64,000 nt of DNA from Terasakiispira papahanaumokuakeensis (GTDB lineage: Bacteria; Pseudomonadota; Gammaproteobacteria; Pseudomonadales; Halomonadaceae): positions 2,204,584 through 2,268,583 of the forward strand of contig NZ_MDTQ01000001.1 of the NCBI RefSeq assembly GCF_001709345.1, in the 5' to 3' direction. This document shows, in pieces, positions 1-9,898 of this stretch. Under the pieces are notes generated by a model. It ran no database searches and was not told where the DNA came from. It worked only from the letters and a program-made list of their open reading frames with translations. Position numbers and translations under genes: made by a program. Numbering within the stretch: the stretch's first letter is position 1; each line of letters begins with the position of its first letter.

Positions 1-315
1 ATTTTGCAACATCAATACGTTGGCCTGATCCGCTAACGCCGGCCGCCAAGCTTCAATCGCCGCAGCCGCATCCTGGGCTTTAGTGGCCAGAATCAGGTGA
101 TGAATCGAAGCCGGTGCAACCTGGTCAGCGATACTCATAAAAATGCGCTTAGCCGACGCTTGCTCCGCTTCCCGGTAATAAATACCTGCCGCAAGAGTCT
201 CCAAACGATCAGGCCTCACCAACATGGTTAACGGACGACCGGTACGTGATAGCCGACAGGCATACAAGGTGCCCAGAGCTCCCGCCCCTAAAATATGAAT
301 ACTACTATCCGACAT
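1..315 (-). CDS. panE: 2-dehydropantoate 2-reductase (ketopantoate reductase), C-terminus cut by window edge
   Basis: This is the first 105 codons of a leftward gene that continues beyond base 1. The N-terminus has a Rossmann NADP-binding motif, GAGALG at residues 10-15, directly after a short beta strand, as in ketopantoate reductases of the PanE/ApbA family. These enzymes reduce ketopantoate to pantoate in cytosolic pantothenate (CoA) synthesis. The following text (LYACRLSRTGRPLTMLVRP, then an ATKAQD segment) also fits the family. The ATG at 315 is the only reasonable start before the motif. The catalytic Lys and Glu would lie outside the window, so the assignment rests on the N-terminal domain only; another ketopantoate-reductase-like family member is possible. 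Confidence 0.75.
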   Translation of the reverse strand, partial: MSDSSIHILGAGALGTLYACRLSRTGRPLTMLVRPDRLETLAAGIYYREAEQASAKRIFMSIADQVAPASIHHLILATKAQDAAAAIEAWRPALADQANVLMLQN

Positions 316-343
316 GCTGACTCCGAAAAGACCCAATCGCGAT

Positions 344-377
344 GTATGTAAGATCAACCCGTATGTAAGATCAACCC
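344..377. repeat. Perfect 17-bp tandem duplication spanning a stop codon
   Basis: The unit GTATGTAAGATCAACCC occurs at 344-360 and again at 361-377 with no mismatch. The second copy contains the TGA stop (371-373, minus strand) of the 637-residue gene, so the duplication sits exactly on the 3' end of that gene. It is one of many short tandem duplications in spacers of this window. Confidence 0.95.
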
Positions 378-2284
378 AGCTGCTGGCGGGCACGCACCAA
401 GGCACGGTACCACTCCTGCCTAGGCTTAGGTACCAAAGGTGGGCGTAAGCTAAGGAAACTGACGGCCCGGGCTTCACCCGGTGAGTAGTTACCAATCACT
501 TCAAGCACTTTGCGCCGAGCACCATAAGTACTATGCAAAAATTCTTGAGCCCCTTCGCTCAGCGCCACTTGGTAATGGCGAACCAAGACAACGGCAAGGT
601 GTTCGGCGGGCGGCCCCAAATCCTGCTCGACTTCTTTAGCCATGGACATGCCTAAAGCGACTTTTTCAGAGGCACTCATATCAGGCTCCAGCCCCCCTAG
701 ATAAGTCGCATTCGTTGATTCAAACCCCCGTTGAACCATCGGTCGACTCAGATGAATATAAGGCTCCATGACCACAGCGATTTCAATCGCCAGACGCTTA
801 GCACTTTCAATCGTCAGTGCACGCACAGAACCATTACGCCGAGTAAACAAACGCCGACCTCGGCGTTCCACCTGTTCACCCCGCATGTAGTGAGCCAGCT
901 GAGCACTGATTTCAAGTCGCTGCTCATTATCCAGGCGCGTCACCCGCTCAATAATTCTCAGCCCTCGTCGACCCGGCCCTAAATGCAATCTCGATGAATC
1001 AATCGCAAGATCCTGACTGAGTCGATTCCATTCCTCAGAAGCTTCAAGCAAAGCAGCATGGGCTTTACCTACTTGCTGGTAAGCCGTTCGGGCAGATTTA
1101 TAAAGCTTCGCTGAGGCCCCCAGGATATCAGAAAGGCGTCTTAGCTCAGGCAGCTCCTGCAGCCAGCCTCGCCGTACCTGAGAAGCAAGATGATGCACCC
1201 GTGCAGCCAATTCAGTAAGCACTTCATCGAGTCGCTCACACAAAGTTTCGGCAGCCAGCCCAGAAGGCAACCTCTCGGTCGATGCAATATCCTGATCAAC
1301 CAAATAAGATGCAAGGGCTCTAATACGGTTACTCCCACGCGCTTGTGCAATACGATAACGACTACGACGATCCTCCAAGGTATCTAACGCCTTAGCTAAA
1401 CGCCAACGACCAGAGTAATGGAAAGTCAGCATCGGAATCTCACGCCCACACAACATTTCAAACGCCAGGATGAGCATTTCTTCAACATCCTGCAGCGTCA
1501 TAATCAGATCGTTATCTTCTTCAATGGCAGCAAGCGTACGCTCAATAAAATGCTCATCACGAGGCACCCCGCGCTCAAGGTGAGGTGCCTTGCCTTGAAA
1601 ACGTTCACGGAGTACCGATGCGGCTTCAGGTGATGACTCTTGAAGATACACCAGCGCCGTTTCAATCCGCTCACGATAACTGGTTTCCAGATCTTTGACT
1701 CGGCTATAGAGACCCGCTCGACGATAAGTATCAATCCGTGATAAAAGCCTGGCCAGCTCAGCATCACCGGTCAATTCTTGACAGGCAAATGCCACCCCCT
1801 CTGCCGAGAGGTTAACTTTACGCAACAACTGCAATGCGGCTTCACGTTGTCGAGCCTCGCCATCTTGAGAATCAACAATCAGATCACGAACGCCTAGAAT
1901 CAAATCAGCCAGTTTATCGATGGTCTCCCGAAAGTTCTCTTCGGCATCCTCACGCTCTTGGCCACGGGTCATGTTATAAATCACTTTCGCCAGTAGACCG
2001 AGGACCCCCGAGAGCACAGTAAAACTGGTGAAATAAATTAAAGTCTGAGCTGGCGGCGCTTTGCCATAACCGACATAGTAGCCCCCATAGAGACCGATCA
2101 CCGTGACCGGTCCAGCTGTCCAGATCAACTGAAGGAAATTAATGGACCAAGGTTCTTTCTCAACCGCCTCAGACAGCCGTTGAATCTGCTCATTACCTTC
2201 ACGCGCGAGCGAAACACCAGGCGAGCCATCGCCTCCTTTCTGATCACGATGTTGAGGCTTGCGTCGAAAAATATTCCAGCGCAT
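371..2284 (-). CDS. Unrecognised 637-residue inner-membrane protein with large helical cytoplasmic part
   Basis: I do not recognise the family. The protein begins with a basic, polar segment (residues 1-45), then two hydrophobic stretches that look like membrane spans (about 50-71 and 81-103), followed by roughly 530 residues rich in Leu, Glu, Arg and Ala that read as long alpha helices with coiled-coil character. No Walker, kinase, protease or transporter motif is visible. The start at 2284 is preceded by a CAGGAG ribosome-binding site five bases upstream. It lies between panE and ampG on the same strand but with 130 bp separating it from ampG, so it may be its own unit. Even codon usage and length argue that it is real. 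A structural or signalling role at the membrane is only a guess. Confidence 0.8.
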   Translation of the reverse strand: MRWNIFRRKPQHRDQKGGDGSPGVSLAREGNEQIQRLSEAVEKEPWSINFLQLIWTAGPVTVIGLYGGYYVGYGKAPPAQTLIYFTSFTVLSGVLGLLAKVIYNMTRGQEREDAEENFRETIDKLADLILGVRDLIVDSQDGEARQREAALQLLRKVNLSAEGVAFACQELTGDAELARLLSRIDTYRRAGLYSRVKDLETSYRERIETALVYLQESSPEAASVLRERFQGKAPHLERGVPRDEHFIERTLAAIEEDNDLIMTLQDVEEMLILAFEMLCGREIPMLTFHYSGRWRLAKALDTLEDRRSRYRIAQARGSNRIRALASYLVDQDIASTERLPSGLAAETLCERLDEVLTELAARVHHLASQVRRGWLQELPELRRLSDILGASAKLYKSARTAYQQVGKAHAALLEASEEWNRLSQDLAIDSSRLHLGPGRRGLRIIERVTRLDNEQRLEISAQLAHYMRGEQVERRGRRLFTRRNGSVRALTIESAKRLAIEIAVVMEPYIHLSRPMVQRGFESTNATYLGGLEPDMSASEKVALGMSMAKEVEQDLGPPAEHLAVVLVRHYQVALSEGAQEFLHSTYGARRKVLEVIGNYSPGEARAVSFLSLRPPLVPKPRQEWYRALVRARQQLG

Positions 2285-2415
2285 GGCTACTCCTGCTCCA
2301 GCAGCCCAGCGACTGGACTCGTGCGGTGAATACTGATTGTCATTAACTTCGCCATGGCACTCTCATTCAGGCCAAGTATTGAGCATGTTGATCGATACAT
2401 CGATTGATACCCAAA

Positions 2416-3708
2416 TTAATCTATATGATGCGCTGGCCTAGACCACAACCCTAAGGGTGCCAGACATGGTTTAAGTACAAACAACAACAACAACCCCGGC
2501 ACCGCTAGCCCAGTACACGCCACGAAAAAGCCCCACCAGCCTAAATGTTCAACCATAGACCCGGTCATGGCCGAAAAAACAACACGGGGCAGGCTCATCA
2601 AACTCGACAAGAGTGCAAACTGCGTTGCCGTAAAGCGACGATCAGTCAATCTTGCCATAAAGGCTAAGTAAGCGGCAGTCCCCATACCCGACGCTAAGTT
2701 CTCAAAGGCAATGACGACTGCTAATGCCCACAACTGATCCCCCATCACCGACAACCAAGCAAAGCCAAGGGTTGACAGCATTTGTAATAGACCAAAGTAA
2801 AAAAGCGCGGTCCACAGGGATAGCCGCAGCATGATGACGCCACCCAACAGCGCACCAGCGAGAAGGGCACCCAAACCAAAAAGCTTGACCGTGCTACCAA
2901 TTTCAACATCGGTGAATCCTTGATCCACATAAAATGCATTGGTCATATTGGCAGCCATGGCATCGCCAATTTTATACATGAGGATAAACAACAAGACCCA
3001 GACGGCAGCCCATCCCATCCGATTAAAAAACTCACGTAAAGGGTCAACAAAAATGGCAGCGACCCCATGCCGACGGGCCACATACATCACTTCTGGCTCG
3101 GGGGATAACCAAGTGGCAATCATCCCCACAACCATGCAAAGCGCCATTAATTGATAGGCCACCGCATAGGAATACTCGCCTGCCACAATTAAGCCACCGC
3201 CAGAGGCCACAAGCATCCCGAGTCGATAACCATTAACATTCATGGCAGCGCCCAAGCCTTGCTCCTCCTCAAGCAAAATCTCACGGCGCCAAGCATCAAT
3301 CAGAATATCTTGGGTTGCACTAAAAAAAGTCACCACAATCGCCAGCAAAAACATCTGCTCGACATGAGCGGCAGGATTCCCTTGTCCCAGGAACCCAATA
3401 GCCCCCATCAACGCCAACTGGAACAGCAATAGCCAACCTCTTCGTCGCCCCCAAAAAGGTGGACGAACCGAATCTAATAATGGTGCCCAGAGAAACTTAA
3501 AGGAATAAGGCAAACCCACCAGTGCCACCAGACCAATACTGGTGAGATCGACGCCCTCTCGACGCATCCAGGTCTGTAACACACTACCGGTTAATAACAG
3601 GGGGAGACCCGAGCTGAATCCCAGGGCAAACACTAAGAGTTGTCGACGCCCAAGACCAATCAGTCTATGCCGCTGCAACCAACGTTTCACCGTCATTAAA
3701 AACGCCAT
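2416..3708 (-). CDS. ampG: AmpG-type muropeptide permease (MFS)
   Basis: A polytopic membrane protein of about 430 residues with a dozen hydrophobic segments. The N-terminal part (FSSGLPLLLTGSVLQTWMR, then LVGLPYSFKFLWAPLLD) matches the pattern of AmpG, the inner-membrane permease that brings GlcNAc-anhydroMurNAc peptides back into the cytoplasm for peptidoglycan recycling and indirectly controls AmpC induction. A charged RRRGW loop and the TQDILIDAWRRE segment are also typical. I chose the ATG at 3708 over the upstream TTG because the TTG lies almost against the pdxJ stop; an ATG at 3696 is also possible. It follows pdxJ by 7 bp and is probably cotranscribed with it. Another sugar or peptide MFS family is a less likely alternative. 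Confidence 0.85.
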   Translation of the reverse strand: MAFLMTVKRWLQRHRLIGLGRRQLLVFALGFSSGLPLLLTGSVLQTWMRREGVDLTSIGLVALVGLPYSFKFLWAPLLDSVRPPFWGRRRGWLLLFQLALMGAIGFLGQGNPAAHVEQMFLLAIVVTFFSATQDILIDAWRREILLEEEQGLGAAMNVNGYRLGMLVASGGGLIVAGEYSYAVAYQLMALCMVVGMIATWLSPEPEVMYVARRHGVAAIFVDPLREFFNRMGWAAVWVLLFILMYKIGDAMAANMTNAFYVDQGFTDVEIGSTVKLFGLGALLAGALLGGVIMLRLSLWTALFYFGLLQMLSTLGFAWLSVMGDQLWALAVVIAFENLASGMGTAAYLAFMARLTDRRFTATQFALLSSLMSLPRVVFSAMTGSMVEHLGWWGFFVACTGLAVPGLLLLFVLKPCLAPLGLWSRPAHHID

Positions 3709-3715
3709 CAACAAC

Positions 3716-4471
3716 TCAAGGCGCCATCATGAGGGCATGTAAACGCGCTTCTCGCATCACACGCTTCATTTCACTTACCGCTTCAGATAGGCCCGTCATG
3801 GCCGCCCGAGCAATCAAAGCATGTCCAATATTCAATTCATGCAGCCCCAAGATTCGAGCAATAGGCTCGACATTGTGATAATTAAGCCCATGCCCTGCGT
3901 TGACCACCAAACCAGCACCAGTCCCCAGCGCAACGCCCTCAATCACTCGGGTCAATTCCGCAGCTTGCTCTTTTGAATCAGCAGCATCGGCATACCGTCC
4001 AGTATGCAGCTCAATAGTGGGAGCACCGACTTCAGCGGCTGCTTGGATCTGGCGAGGGTCGGGGTCAATAAACAATGAGACATCGATACCAGCCTTGGCC
4101 AAGCGTTCGCACGCCTCTTTCATTCGAGGCATCTGTCCCGCAACATCCAAGCCGCCTTCCGTCGTTAACTCCTCACGACGCTCAGGTACCAGACAGCAAT
4201 GAGCAGGTCGGACCTGTTCAGCAATGGTCAGCATTTCATCAGTCACTGCCATTTCCAGGTTCATACGTGTCTGTAATACCTGAGCCAACAGCTCAACATC
4301 ACGATCTTGAATATGCCGACGATCTTCTCTCAAGTGCAGCGTAATCCCATCAGCCCCCGCTTCTTCTGCCACTAAAGCCGCCTGAACGGGATCAGGATAA
4401 CGCGTGCCCCGAGCCTGTCGCAGGGTCGCGATATGGTCAATATTAACGCCTAAAAGCAAGGACTCACTCAC
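3716..4471 (-). CDS. pdxJ: Pyridoxine 5'-phosphate synthase
   Basis: PdxJ condenses 1-deoxyxylulose 5-phosphate with 3-amino-1-hydroxyacetone phosphate to make pyridoxine 5'-phosphate, in the cytoplasm. The sequence carries [11 protein letters not shown] near residues 8-18, HLREDRRHI, the [13 protein letters not shown] segment, [17 protein letters not shown] and the [10 protein letters not shown] loop, all diagnostic of the family, at the expected length (about 250). I place the start at the GTG at 4471: an AGGAG lies 7-8 bases upstream, whereas the in-frame ATG at 4486 precedes that AGGAG and would put it inside the gene. The GTG overlaps the recO stop by 8 bases, so pdxJ is translationally coupled to recO, a conserved gammaproteobacterial arrangement. 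Confidence 0.95.
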   Translation of the reverse strand: MSESLLLGVNIDHIATLRQARGTRYPDPVQAALVAEEAGADGITLHLREDRRHIQDRDVELLAQVLQTRMNLEMAVTDEMLTIAEQVRPAHCCLVPERREELTTEGGLDVAGQMPRMKEACERLAKAGIDVSLFIDPDPRQIQAAAEVGAPTIELHTGRYADAADSKEQAAELTRVIEGVALGTGAGLVVNAGHGLNYHNVEPIARILGLHELNIGHALIARAAMTGLSEAVSEMKRVMREARLHALMMAP

Positions 4472-5219
4472 TTGATATCTCCTCATTCATTGGATGACGA
4501 CCTGTACGCTTAAACAAACCCTGCAACAGCTGGCGACTCTGCAAAGGCTTATTGCCCAGTAACGGGGTCAGCAACTGTCGTGTCAACTGTTTCGCTTCAC
4601 GCCTTATCTGCGGATCCCGCCAGTCATCCCGCCCAATATGATACAGAAGACGTCCATTCACATGGGGCCATACAAGCTCCTGGGAGAAAGCGGTGTGCGG
4701 CATCATTGGCGTAAAACCCAGCCCCTCCTGCCACAGATAATCGGATTCAGGATCATATTGAACAAAGTCATCAGGCATCGGCACGACACCCAAGGTGGCC
4801 AATAAAGTTAATTCAAATCGACGTAAGGCAGGCTCCCGCTGCTCAACATCCATTAACAAAGGCAGCAGGAGGGCATATTCACGAAACAGGAGGGCTTCTG
4901 ACAAGAAAGGTTTTAACAATCGAACCAACAATTCATTGGCATACCAACCACAGGCCAAGGCCTCTCCGGATAGCCAAACGGGCGTACCGGCGTGCTCAAA
5001 ACGCTGTGCTGTTTTGAGTTCACCCCGACCACGCCAACCCAACAGCAAAGGCGTAAATGGCTGTAAAAAAGCACGATGACGACTTCTTCGGCCACGCACT
5101 CCTCGCACGAGCGCATCAACCCTTCCATCGGAAAGTGTTAAAAAATGGCCTATGGCACTGGTGTCCCGATAGGGCCTGGCATGCAGCAAAAAAGCAGGCT
5201 GCAGTGGCTCATCAACCAT
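4464..5219 (-). CDS. recO: DNA repair protein RecO
   Basis: RecO helps RecR load RecA on SSB-coated single-stranded DNA in RecF-pathway recombinational repair. The N-terminal OB-fold region reads [21 protein letters not shown], then a basic [10 protein letters not shown] segment and a [17 protein letters not shown] segment typical of gammaproteobacterial RecO, and the helical C-terminal half carries the usual ELLVRLL and [10 protein letters not shown] patches. The zinc cysteines seen in some RecO proteins are absent, as in other gammaproteobacteria. GAGG lies seven bases before the ATG at 5219 (a GTG three bases further upstream is in frame). It sits between era and pdxJ, the classical rnc-era-recO-pdxJ operon. 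Confidence 0.93.
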   Translation of the reverse strand: MVDEPLQPAFLLHARPYRDTSAIGHFLTLSDGRVDALVRGVRGRRSRHRAFLQPFTPLLLGWRGRGELKTAQRFEHAGTPVWLSGEALACGWYANELLVRLLKPFLSEALLFREYALLLPLLMDVEQREPALRRFELTLLATLGVVPMPDDFVQYDPESDYLWQEGLGFTPMMPHTAFSQELVWPHVNGRLLYHIGRDDWRDPQIRREAKQLTRQLLTPLLGNKPLQSRQLLQGLFKRTGRHPMNEEISSE

Positions 5220-5240
5220 CACAGTGCCTCAACAGGGTGA

Positions 5241-6194
5241 TTACCCCAAGTCGTCAAACCCCAGGCTTTTTAACGCTCGGTCATCATCAGACCAACCACG
5301 TTTAACTTTTACCCAGAGATTCAGCATCACTTTGCTCTCAAAGGCGTCTTGCATATCCACACGCGCATCACGGCCGATTTGGCGTATCCGTTCGCCTTTT
5401 TCGCCAATGATGATTTTCTTTTGACCTTCCCGCTCGACCAAAATCAGGGCATGAATATGGAGCGTCTTTCCTTGATATTTAAACTGCTCAATCTCAACGG
5501 TTGTTTGATATGGCAGCTCATTGCCAAGCGAACGCATAATCTTTTCCCGCACCAACTCTGCGGCAAGAAAACGTTGGGAACGGTCAGTCACTTGATCGTC
5601 AGGAAAGTAATGGATACTCTCAGGCAAACGTTGGGCGACCGCCTGCTCCAGAACGGAGACCTGATCCCCTTGAATGGCTGAAATCGGAATCACTTCAGCA
5701 AAATCTCGGCGTGCGGCCAACTTCTGAATAAAAGGTAAAAGCTCAGCCTTATCGTCCAGCCAGTCCACTTTATTCAGCGCAAGAATCACCGGTACTTTCA
5801 GATGCTCGATTCGCTGAAAAACCAGCTCATCTTCTTCTGTCCACTTGGTTCGATCCACAATAAAAACCACCAGATCCACATCCCGCAGTGCACTGGTGGC
5901 CGCATCATTCATGTAGCGGTTAATCGCCTTATTGCGATCCCCTTGCGCCAAGTGAATACCCGGAGTATCCACATAAATCGCTTGGGTCGCGCCTTCGGTA
6001 TGAATACCCAAAACCTGGTGACGGGTCGTTTGTGGCTTTTTGGACGTAATACTGATTTTTTGCCCTAAAATACGATTCAAGAGCGTCGATTTGCCCACAT
6101 TAGGCCGCCCAACAATGGCCACATATCCGCAACGGCTGACCTGATCATTCCCGTTCATCACATCATGTCCACTCATAACGCCATGCTCGCTCAT
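5241..6194 (-). CDS. era: GTPase Era, ribosome assembly factor
   Basis: Era binds the 3' end of 16S rRNA and assists 30S subunit maturation at the membrane. The G1 motif GRPNVGKST is at about residues 29-37, followed by switch II DTPGIH, G4 NKVD, and a C-terminal KH domain containing a [11 protein letters not shown] loop. The length, 317 residues, is slightly above the usual 300 because of an N-terminal extension of about 20 residues rich in Met, His and Gly ([16 protein letters not shown]). Several internal ATGs exist, but the ATG at 6194 overlaps the rnc stop as ATGA and has GGAG five bases upstream. The extension is a small oddity; the rest is standard. Confidence 0.96.
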   Translation of the reverse strand: MSEHGVMSGHDVMNGNDQVSRCGYVAIVGRPNVGKSTLLNRILGQKISITSKKPQTTRHQVLGIHTEGATQAIYVDTPGIHLAQGDRNKAINRYMNDAATSALRDVDLVVFIVDRTKWTEEDELVFQRIEHLKVPVILALNKVDWLDDKAELLPFIQKLAARRDFAEVIPISAIQGDQVSVLEQAVAQRLPESIHYFPDDQVTDRSQRFLAAELVREKIMRSLGNELPYQTTVEIEQFKYQGKTLHIHALILVEREGQKKIIIGEKGERIRQIGRDARVDMQDAFESKVMLNLWVKVKRGWSDDDRALKSLGFDDLG

Positions 6195-6874
6195 GTTTGC
6201 TCCAGGGCATGGAGTGCTTTTTCAGCGGATTGTTGCTCAGCCAAACGACGGCTTGAACCCACCCCAAGGGGTCGAAAATCTAGCATATCGACCACACACT
6301 CCACAGTAAACGTTTGAGCATGGGCCTCACCTTCAACCGAAATCACATCATAACGCGGTAAGGGTTGATGGCGAGATTGCAAAAATTCTTGTAACCGGGT
6401 TTTAGGGTCTTTTTGGGTATCGCTCAATGAGAGTTGATTCAAGCGAGCTTCAAACCAAGACAAAATACGGGCACGTACGTGATCCATTGAGCTATCAAGA
6501 TACATGGCGCCAATAATCGCCTCCATCGCATCGGCTAAAATGGACTCTCGACGGAAGCCACCACTTTTCAGTTCACCACTGCCTAGACGCAAATACTGAC
6601 CCACTTCAAACTCACGGGCCAACTCCGCTAAGGTGACGCCTTTCACCATACGCGCACGCAATCGAGAAAGCTGTCCTTCGCGCGCTTGAGGAAAGCGTTT
6701 AAAAAGATCCTCAGCGATCACAAAGTTCACAATTGAATCACCCAAAAACTCGAGGCGCTCATTATTCCGATTGCCATAACTGCGGTGAGTCAATGCTAAC
6801 TGCAGCAGCTCGGGATCATTAAAGGTATAACCTAACTGACGTATTAATTCGTTATATCGTGTTTTCACGGTCAA
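6191..6874 (-). CDS. rnc: Ribonuclease III
   Basis: RNase III cuts double-stranded RNA and processes rRNA precursors and some mRNAs. The catalytic signature [13 protein letters not shown] is at about residues 39-51, a second acidic site lies in the [14 protein letters not shown] segment, and a C-terminal double-stranded RNA-binding domain follows ([20 protein letters not shown] onward). Length is normal. The start is uncertain: the open frame begins with TTG at 6874 and a GTG is two codons downstream at 6868; neither has a strong ribosome-binding site, which may reflect the autoregulated, poorly translated leader known for rnc in other bacteria. It overlaps era by 4 bp. Confidence 0.95.
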   Translation of the reverse strand: MTVKTRYNELIRQLGYTFNDPELLQLALTHRSYGNRNNERLEFLGDSIVNFVIAEDLFKRFPQAREGQLSRLRARMVKGVTLAELAREFEVGQYLRLGSGELKSGGFRRESILADAMEAIIGAMYLDSSMDHVRARILSWFEARLNQLSLSDTQKDPKTRLQEFLQSRHQPLPRYDVISVEGEAHAQTFTVECVVDMLDFRPLGVGSSRRLAEQQSAEKALHALEQT

Positions 6875-6954
6875 AACTTATTGGTCAACAACGCTTATCA
6901 AAAGCGCCGGACAAGTGAGTAAAGCCTTACCCTGGAGGGGGTAATGGCCATTAA

Positions 6955-7797
6955 TTAATGAATCAAGCGAACATCACTAAAGCTGGGCAAACTAGTCAAT
7001 TTTGGCCAGTGCATCCAAACAGCGACAGCCTGCCCCACAATGTTCTGCTCGGGTACAAACCCAATGACCAGAGGAACGCCATTAGCAAAGAAACGTCCTT
7101 CAACGGGAATACATCCAATCTCCGGCATAGGCTGGTGCCGACACCAGAATCGACTATCGTTACTGTGATCACGATTGTCGCCCATGACCATATAATAGCC
7201 ATCAGGTACTGTAATTTCTTTAAGATTCAAGGTTGGACCTGACGTGTTGTACACTTGGTGAACAGCTTTTGGCAGCGTCTCTTGATACAACGTTTCCCCA
7301 GGTGCTTCGGTCGGCGAGCGCATCAGCAGTTGTTTATCGACAGGCTGGCCGTTGACCACCAACTGTTTTCCCATATAGCTAATTTGATCCCCAGGAACAC
7401 CAATCACGCGCTTAATATAATTGATACTCGGGTTCAGCGGGAAACGAAACACCATGACATCGCCGCGCTCAGGCTCACCTAAGTCGATAATTTTCTGATT
7501 ACCCACCGGTAAACGCAAACCGTAGGTAAACTTATTCACTAAAATAAAGTCGCCAATTTTTAGTGTCGGTAACATGGAGCCCGAAGGAATCTGGAAAGGC
7601 TCAAACACAAATGAGCGCAAGACCAATACAAATAACAAAACGGGGAAAAAAGAGTTGCCATATTCAACAATAGCCCCAGGTGCGGGGCTAGGAACACGTT
7701 GCTGACGGCGCTTTCTCAGCCAAAACTTATCCAGAGCCCAGACGACACCAGTCACCCCGGTGGCAATCACCAGTAACAGGGAAAAATCCAGATCCAT
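6955..7797 (-). CDS. lepB: Signal peptidase I
   Basis: LepB cleaves signal peptides from exported proteins on the outer face of the inner membrane. Two N-terminal hydrophobic segments (about 4-22 and 48-63) anchor the protein. The nucleophile lies in PSGSMLPTL (Ser74), the general base Lys129 in YIKRVIGVPGD, and the conserved box GDNRDHSNDSR lies at about 206-216. Length (280) matches gammaproteobacterial enzymes. It starts three bases after lepA ends and is probably cotranscribed with it, as in E. coli. An 80-bp spacer separates it from rnc. Confidence 0.97.
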   Translation of the reverse strand: MDLDFSLLLVIATGVTGVVWALDKFWLRKRRQQRVPSPAPGAIVEYGNSFFPVLLFVLVLRSFVFEPFQIPSGSMLPTLKIGDFILVNKFTYGLRLPVGNQKIIDLGEPERGDVMVFRFPLNPSINYIKRVIGVPGDQISYMGKQLVVNGQPVDKQLLMRSPTEAPGETLYQETLPKAVHQVYNTSGPTLNLKEITVPDGYYMVMGDNRDHSNDSRFWCRHQPMPEIGCIPVEGRFFANGVPLVIGFVPEQNIVGQAVAVWMHWPKLTSLPSFSDVRLIH

Positions 7798-7800
7798 GCT

Positions 7801-9621
7801 TTAGTTGTCCACTTTCAGAACAGCCAGGAAAGCATCCTGAGGCACTTCAACTTTACCCAGCTGTTTCATTCGTTTTTTGCCCGCTTTTTGCTTCTCGAGC
7901 AGTTTCTTTTTACGTGACGCATCACCGCCATAACACTTGGCAGTTACATTCTTACGCAGGGCTTTCACCGTTGAGCGTGCAATGATCTGGCCACCCAATG
8001 CGGCCTGAATGGCCACATCAAACATCTGTCGTGGGATCAATTCACGCATTTTCTCAACTAAAGCACGACCCCGGAAAGGCGCAGTATCTCGGTGCACAAT
8101 CAACGCTAGCGCATCCACTTTATCGCCATTAATCAGAATATCCAGGCGTGCCAGATTGGCAGGTTCAAAACGATCAAAGCTATATTCTAAAGATGCAAAA
8201 CCACGTGAGACGGATTTCAAACGGTCAAACAAGTCCAGCACCACTTCGGCCATCGGCATATCATAAATGATCTGTACCTGCTGGCCGAGATACTGCATAT
8301 CTCGCTGAATCCCTCGCTTATCAACGCATAAGCTGATCACAGGCCCCACCATGTCTTGGGGGACAAGAATCGTACAACGCGCGATAGGCTCACGCATCTC
8401 ATCAATACCACCAGGATCAGGCAAGCTCGTCGGATTATCGACATACAAGGTTTCCCCATTACGCATGAGGACCTCATAAACAACGGTCGGCGCAGTGGTG
8501 ATCAAATCCAGATCATACTCACGCTCAAGCCGCTCTTGGATAATCTCCATATGGAGCATCCCCAAGAAACCACAACGGAAGCCAAACCCAAGCGCTTCGG
8601 AGCTTTCAGGCTCAAAAAACAATGAGGAATCATTCAATGAGAGCTTATCCAAGGCCTCACGAAAATCTTCAAAATCATCCGAGCTGACTGGGAACAAGCC
8701 CGCATAAACCTGAGGCTTGACCTTCTGAAAGCCTGGCAACTGGGGCACGGCTTCGGCACCTTTGGCATGTACGATGGTATCGCCAACAGGCGCACCATGA
8801 ATATCCTTGATGCCCGCAATCACATAACCCACTTCACCAGCCCGCAACATCCCCGTCGCATGCTGCTTGGGGTTAAAAATACCAATTTCAGTAAGTTCCC
8901 AGGTTTTTCCGGTGGACTTCATGACCACCTTATCACCCTTTTTCAGCACACCATTACGAATGCGGACGAGTGACACCACCCCTTGGTAGTTATCAAACCA
9001 GGAATCCACAATCAGTGCTTGCAAAGGATCATCACGCCGACCTTCAGGCGAAGGAATTTTATTGACTAGCTCCTCAAGCAGGGCATCAATACCCAAGCCA
9101 CTCTTCGCGGAAACCTTGACGGCATCTTGAGCTTCAATCCCAATAATCTCTTCAATCTGCTGGATAACCGTTTCAGGATCGGCTTGAGGCAAGTCCATTT
9201 TATTCAGAACGGGTACCACCTCTAGCCCTTGTTCAATCGCGGTATAGCAGTTAGCGACTGACTGAGCCTCAACACCTTGCCCTGCATCAACAACGAGCAG
9301 AGCGCCCTCACAAGCCGCTAAGGAGCGAGAAACTTCATAAGAGAAATCAACGTGTCCAGGCGTATCAATAAAGTTCAGCTGATAAGTCTCACCATCGGCC
9401 GCGGTATAGTTGAGGGTGACACTTTGCGCCTTGATGGTAATACCGCGCTCACGCTCGAGATCCATAGAGTCGAGCACTTGCTCTTTCATTTCACGATCAG
9501 TCAACCCCCCACAAACCTGAATCAACCGGTCTGACAGAGTCGATTTGCCATGATCAATATGTGCGATGATGGAGAAGTTTCGAATCTTGCTTAATTCTGA
9601 GGACGTTACGCTAGAACTCAT
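7801..9621 (-). CDS. lepA: Elongation factor 4 (back-translocating GTPase LepA)
   Basis: LepA is a ribosome-associated translational GTPase that influences initiation and 30S assembly and can reverse translocation. G1 is AHIDHGKS (about 20-27), switch II is [13 protein letters not shown]4 is NKMD; EF-G-like domains III and V follow, and the C-terminal LepA-specific domain ends with [25 protein letters not shown], a hallmark of the family (given here only as a landmark at about residues 564-590). Length 606 is typical. It heads the lepA-lepB pair and follows mucD, an arrangement known in Pseudomonas. The 277-bp spacer before it contains a long inverted repeat (separate entry). Confidence 0.97.
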   Translation of the reverse strand: MSSSVTSSELSKIRNFSIIAHIDHGKSTLSDRLIQVCGGLTDREMKEQVLDSMDLERERGITIKAQSVTLNYTAADGETYQLNFIDTPGHVDFSYEVSRSLAACEGALLVVDAGQGVEAQSVANCYTAIEQGLEVVPVLNKMDLPQADPETVIQQIEEIIGIEAQDAVKVSAKSGLGIDALLEELVNKIPSPEGRRDDPLQALIVDSWFDNYQGVVSLVRIRNGVLKKGDKVVMKSTGKTWELTEIGIFNPKQHATGMLRAGEVGYVIAGIKDIHGAPVGDTIVHAKGAEAVPQLPGFQKVKPQVYAGLFPVSSDDFEDFREALDKLSLNDSSLFFEPESSEALGFGFRCGFLGMLHMEIIQERLEREYDLDLITTAPTVVYEVLMRNGETLYVDNPTSLPDPGGIDEMREPIARCTILVPQDMVGPVISLCVDKRGIQRDMQYLGQQVQIIYDMPMAEVVLDLFDRLKSVSRGFASLEYSFDRFEPANLARLDILINGDKVDALALIVHRDTAPFRGRALVEKMRELIPRQMFDVAIQAALGGQIIARSTVKALRKNVTAKCYGGDASRKKKLLEKQKAGKKRMKQLGKVEVPQDAFLAVLKVDN

Positions 9622-9810
9622 TCAGTCAAAGCTCGCTGTCAGGTAAGCGCTCGAAGCTGACATTCAGTCTCTCGAGCCAGAAAAAACAGTTGAATGCACG
9701 CATTGTACAGGGTGCCACCTCTAGGTGATAGCCCGTAAATGATTGCTCGCCCTCTTAATGGTCATTACGCTTAAGCTAAATCTCTCAAACCACCATTTAA
9801 ACCTCCCCAT

Positions 9811-9848
9811 TTGACAACAACCCCGCGTCAAAGCGGGGTTGTTGTCAA
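9811..9848. other. Perfect 16-bp inverted repeat between mucD and lepA, no T-tract
   Basis: TTGACAACAACCCCGC at 9811-9826 pairs perfectly with its complement at 9833-9848 around a six-base loop (GTCAAA). The GC-rich base of the loop makes a very stable hairpin on either strand. Neither side is followed by a run of T, so it is not a textbook intrinsic terminator. It lies about 50 bp downstream of the mucD stop and could end or attenuate mucD transcripts, protect a processed 3' end, or bind a protein. Confidence 0.7.
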
Positions 9849-9898
9849 TCACATCAGCGTCACACCACCTTCAATCGAGATACGGTGATTCCGCTGCT

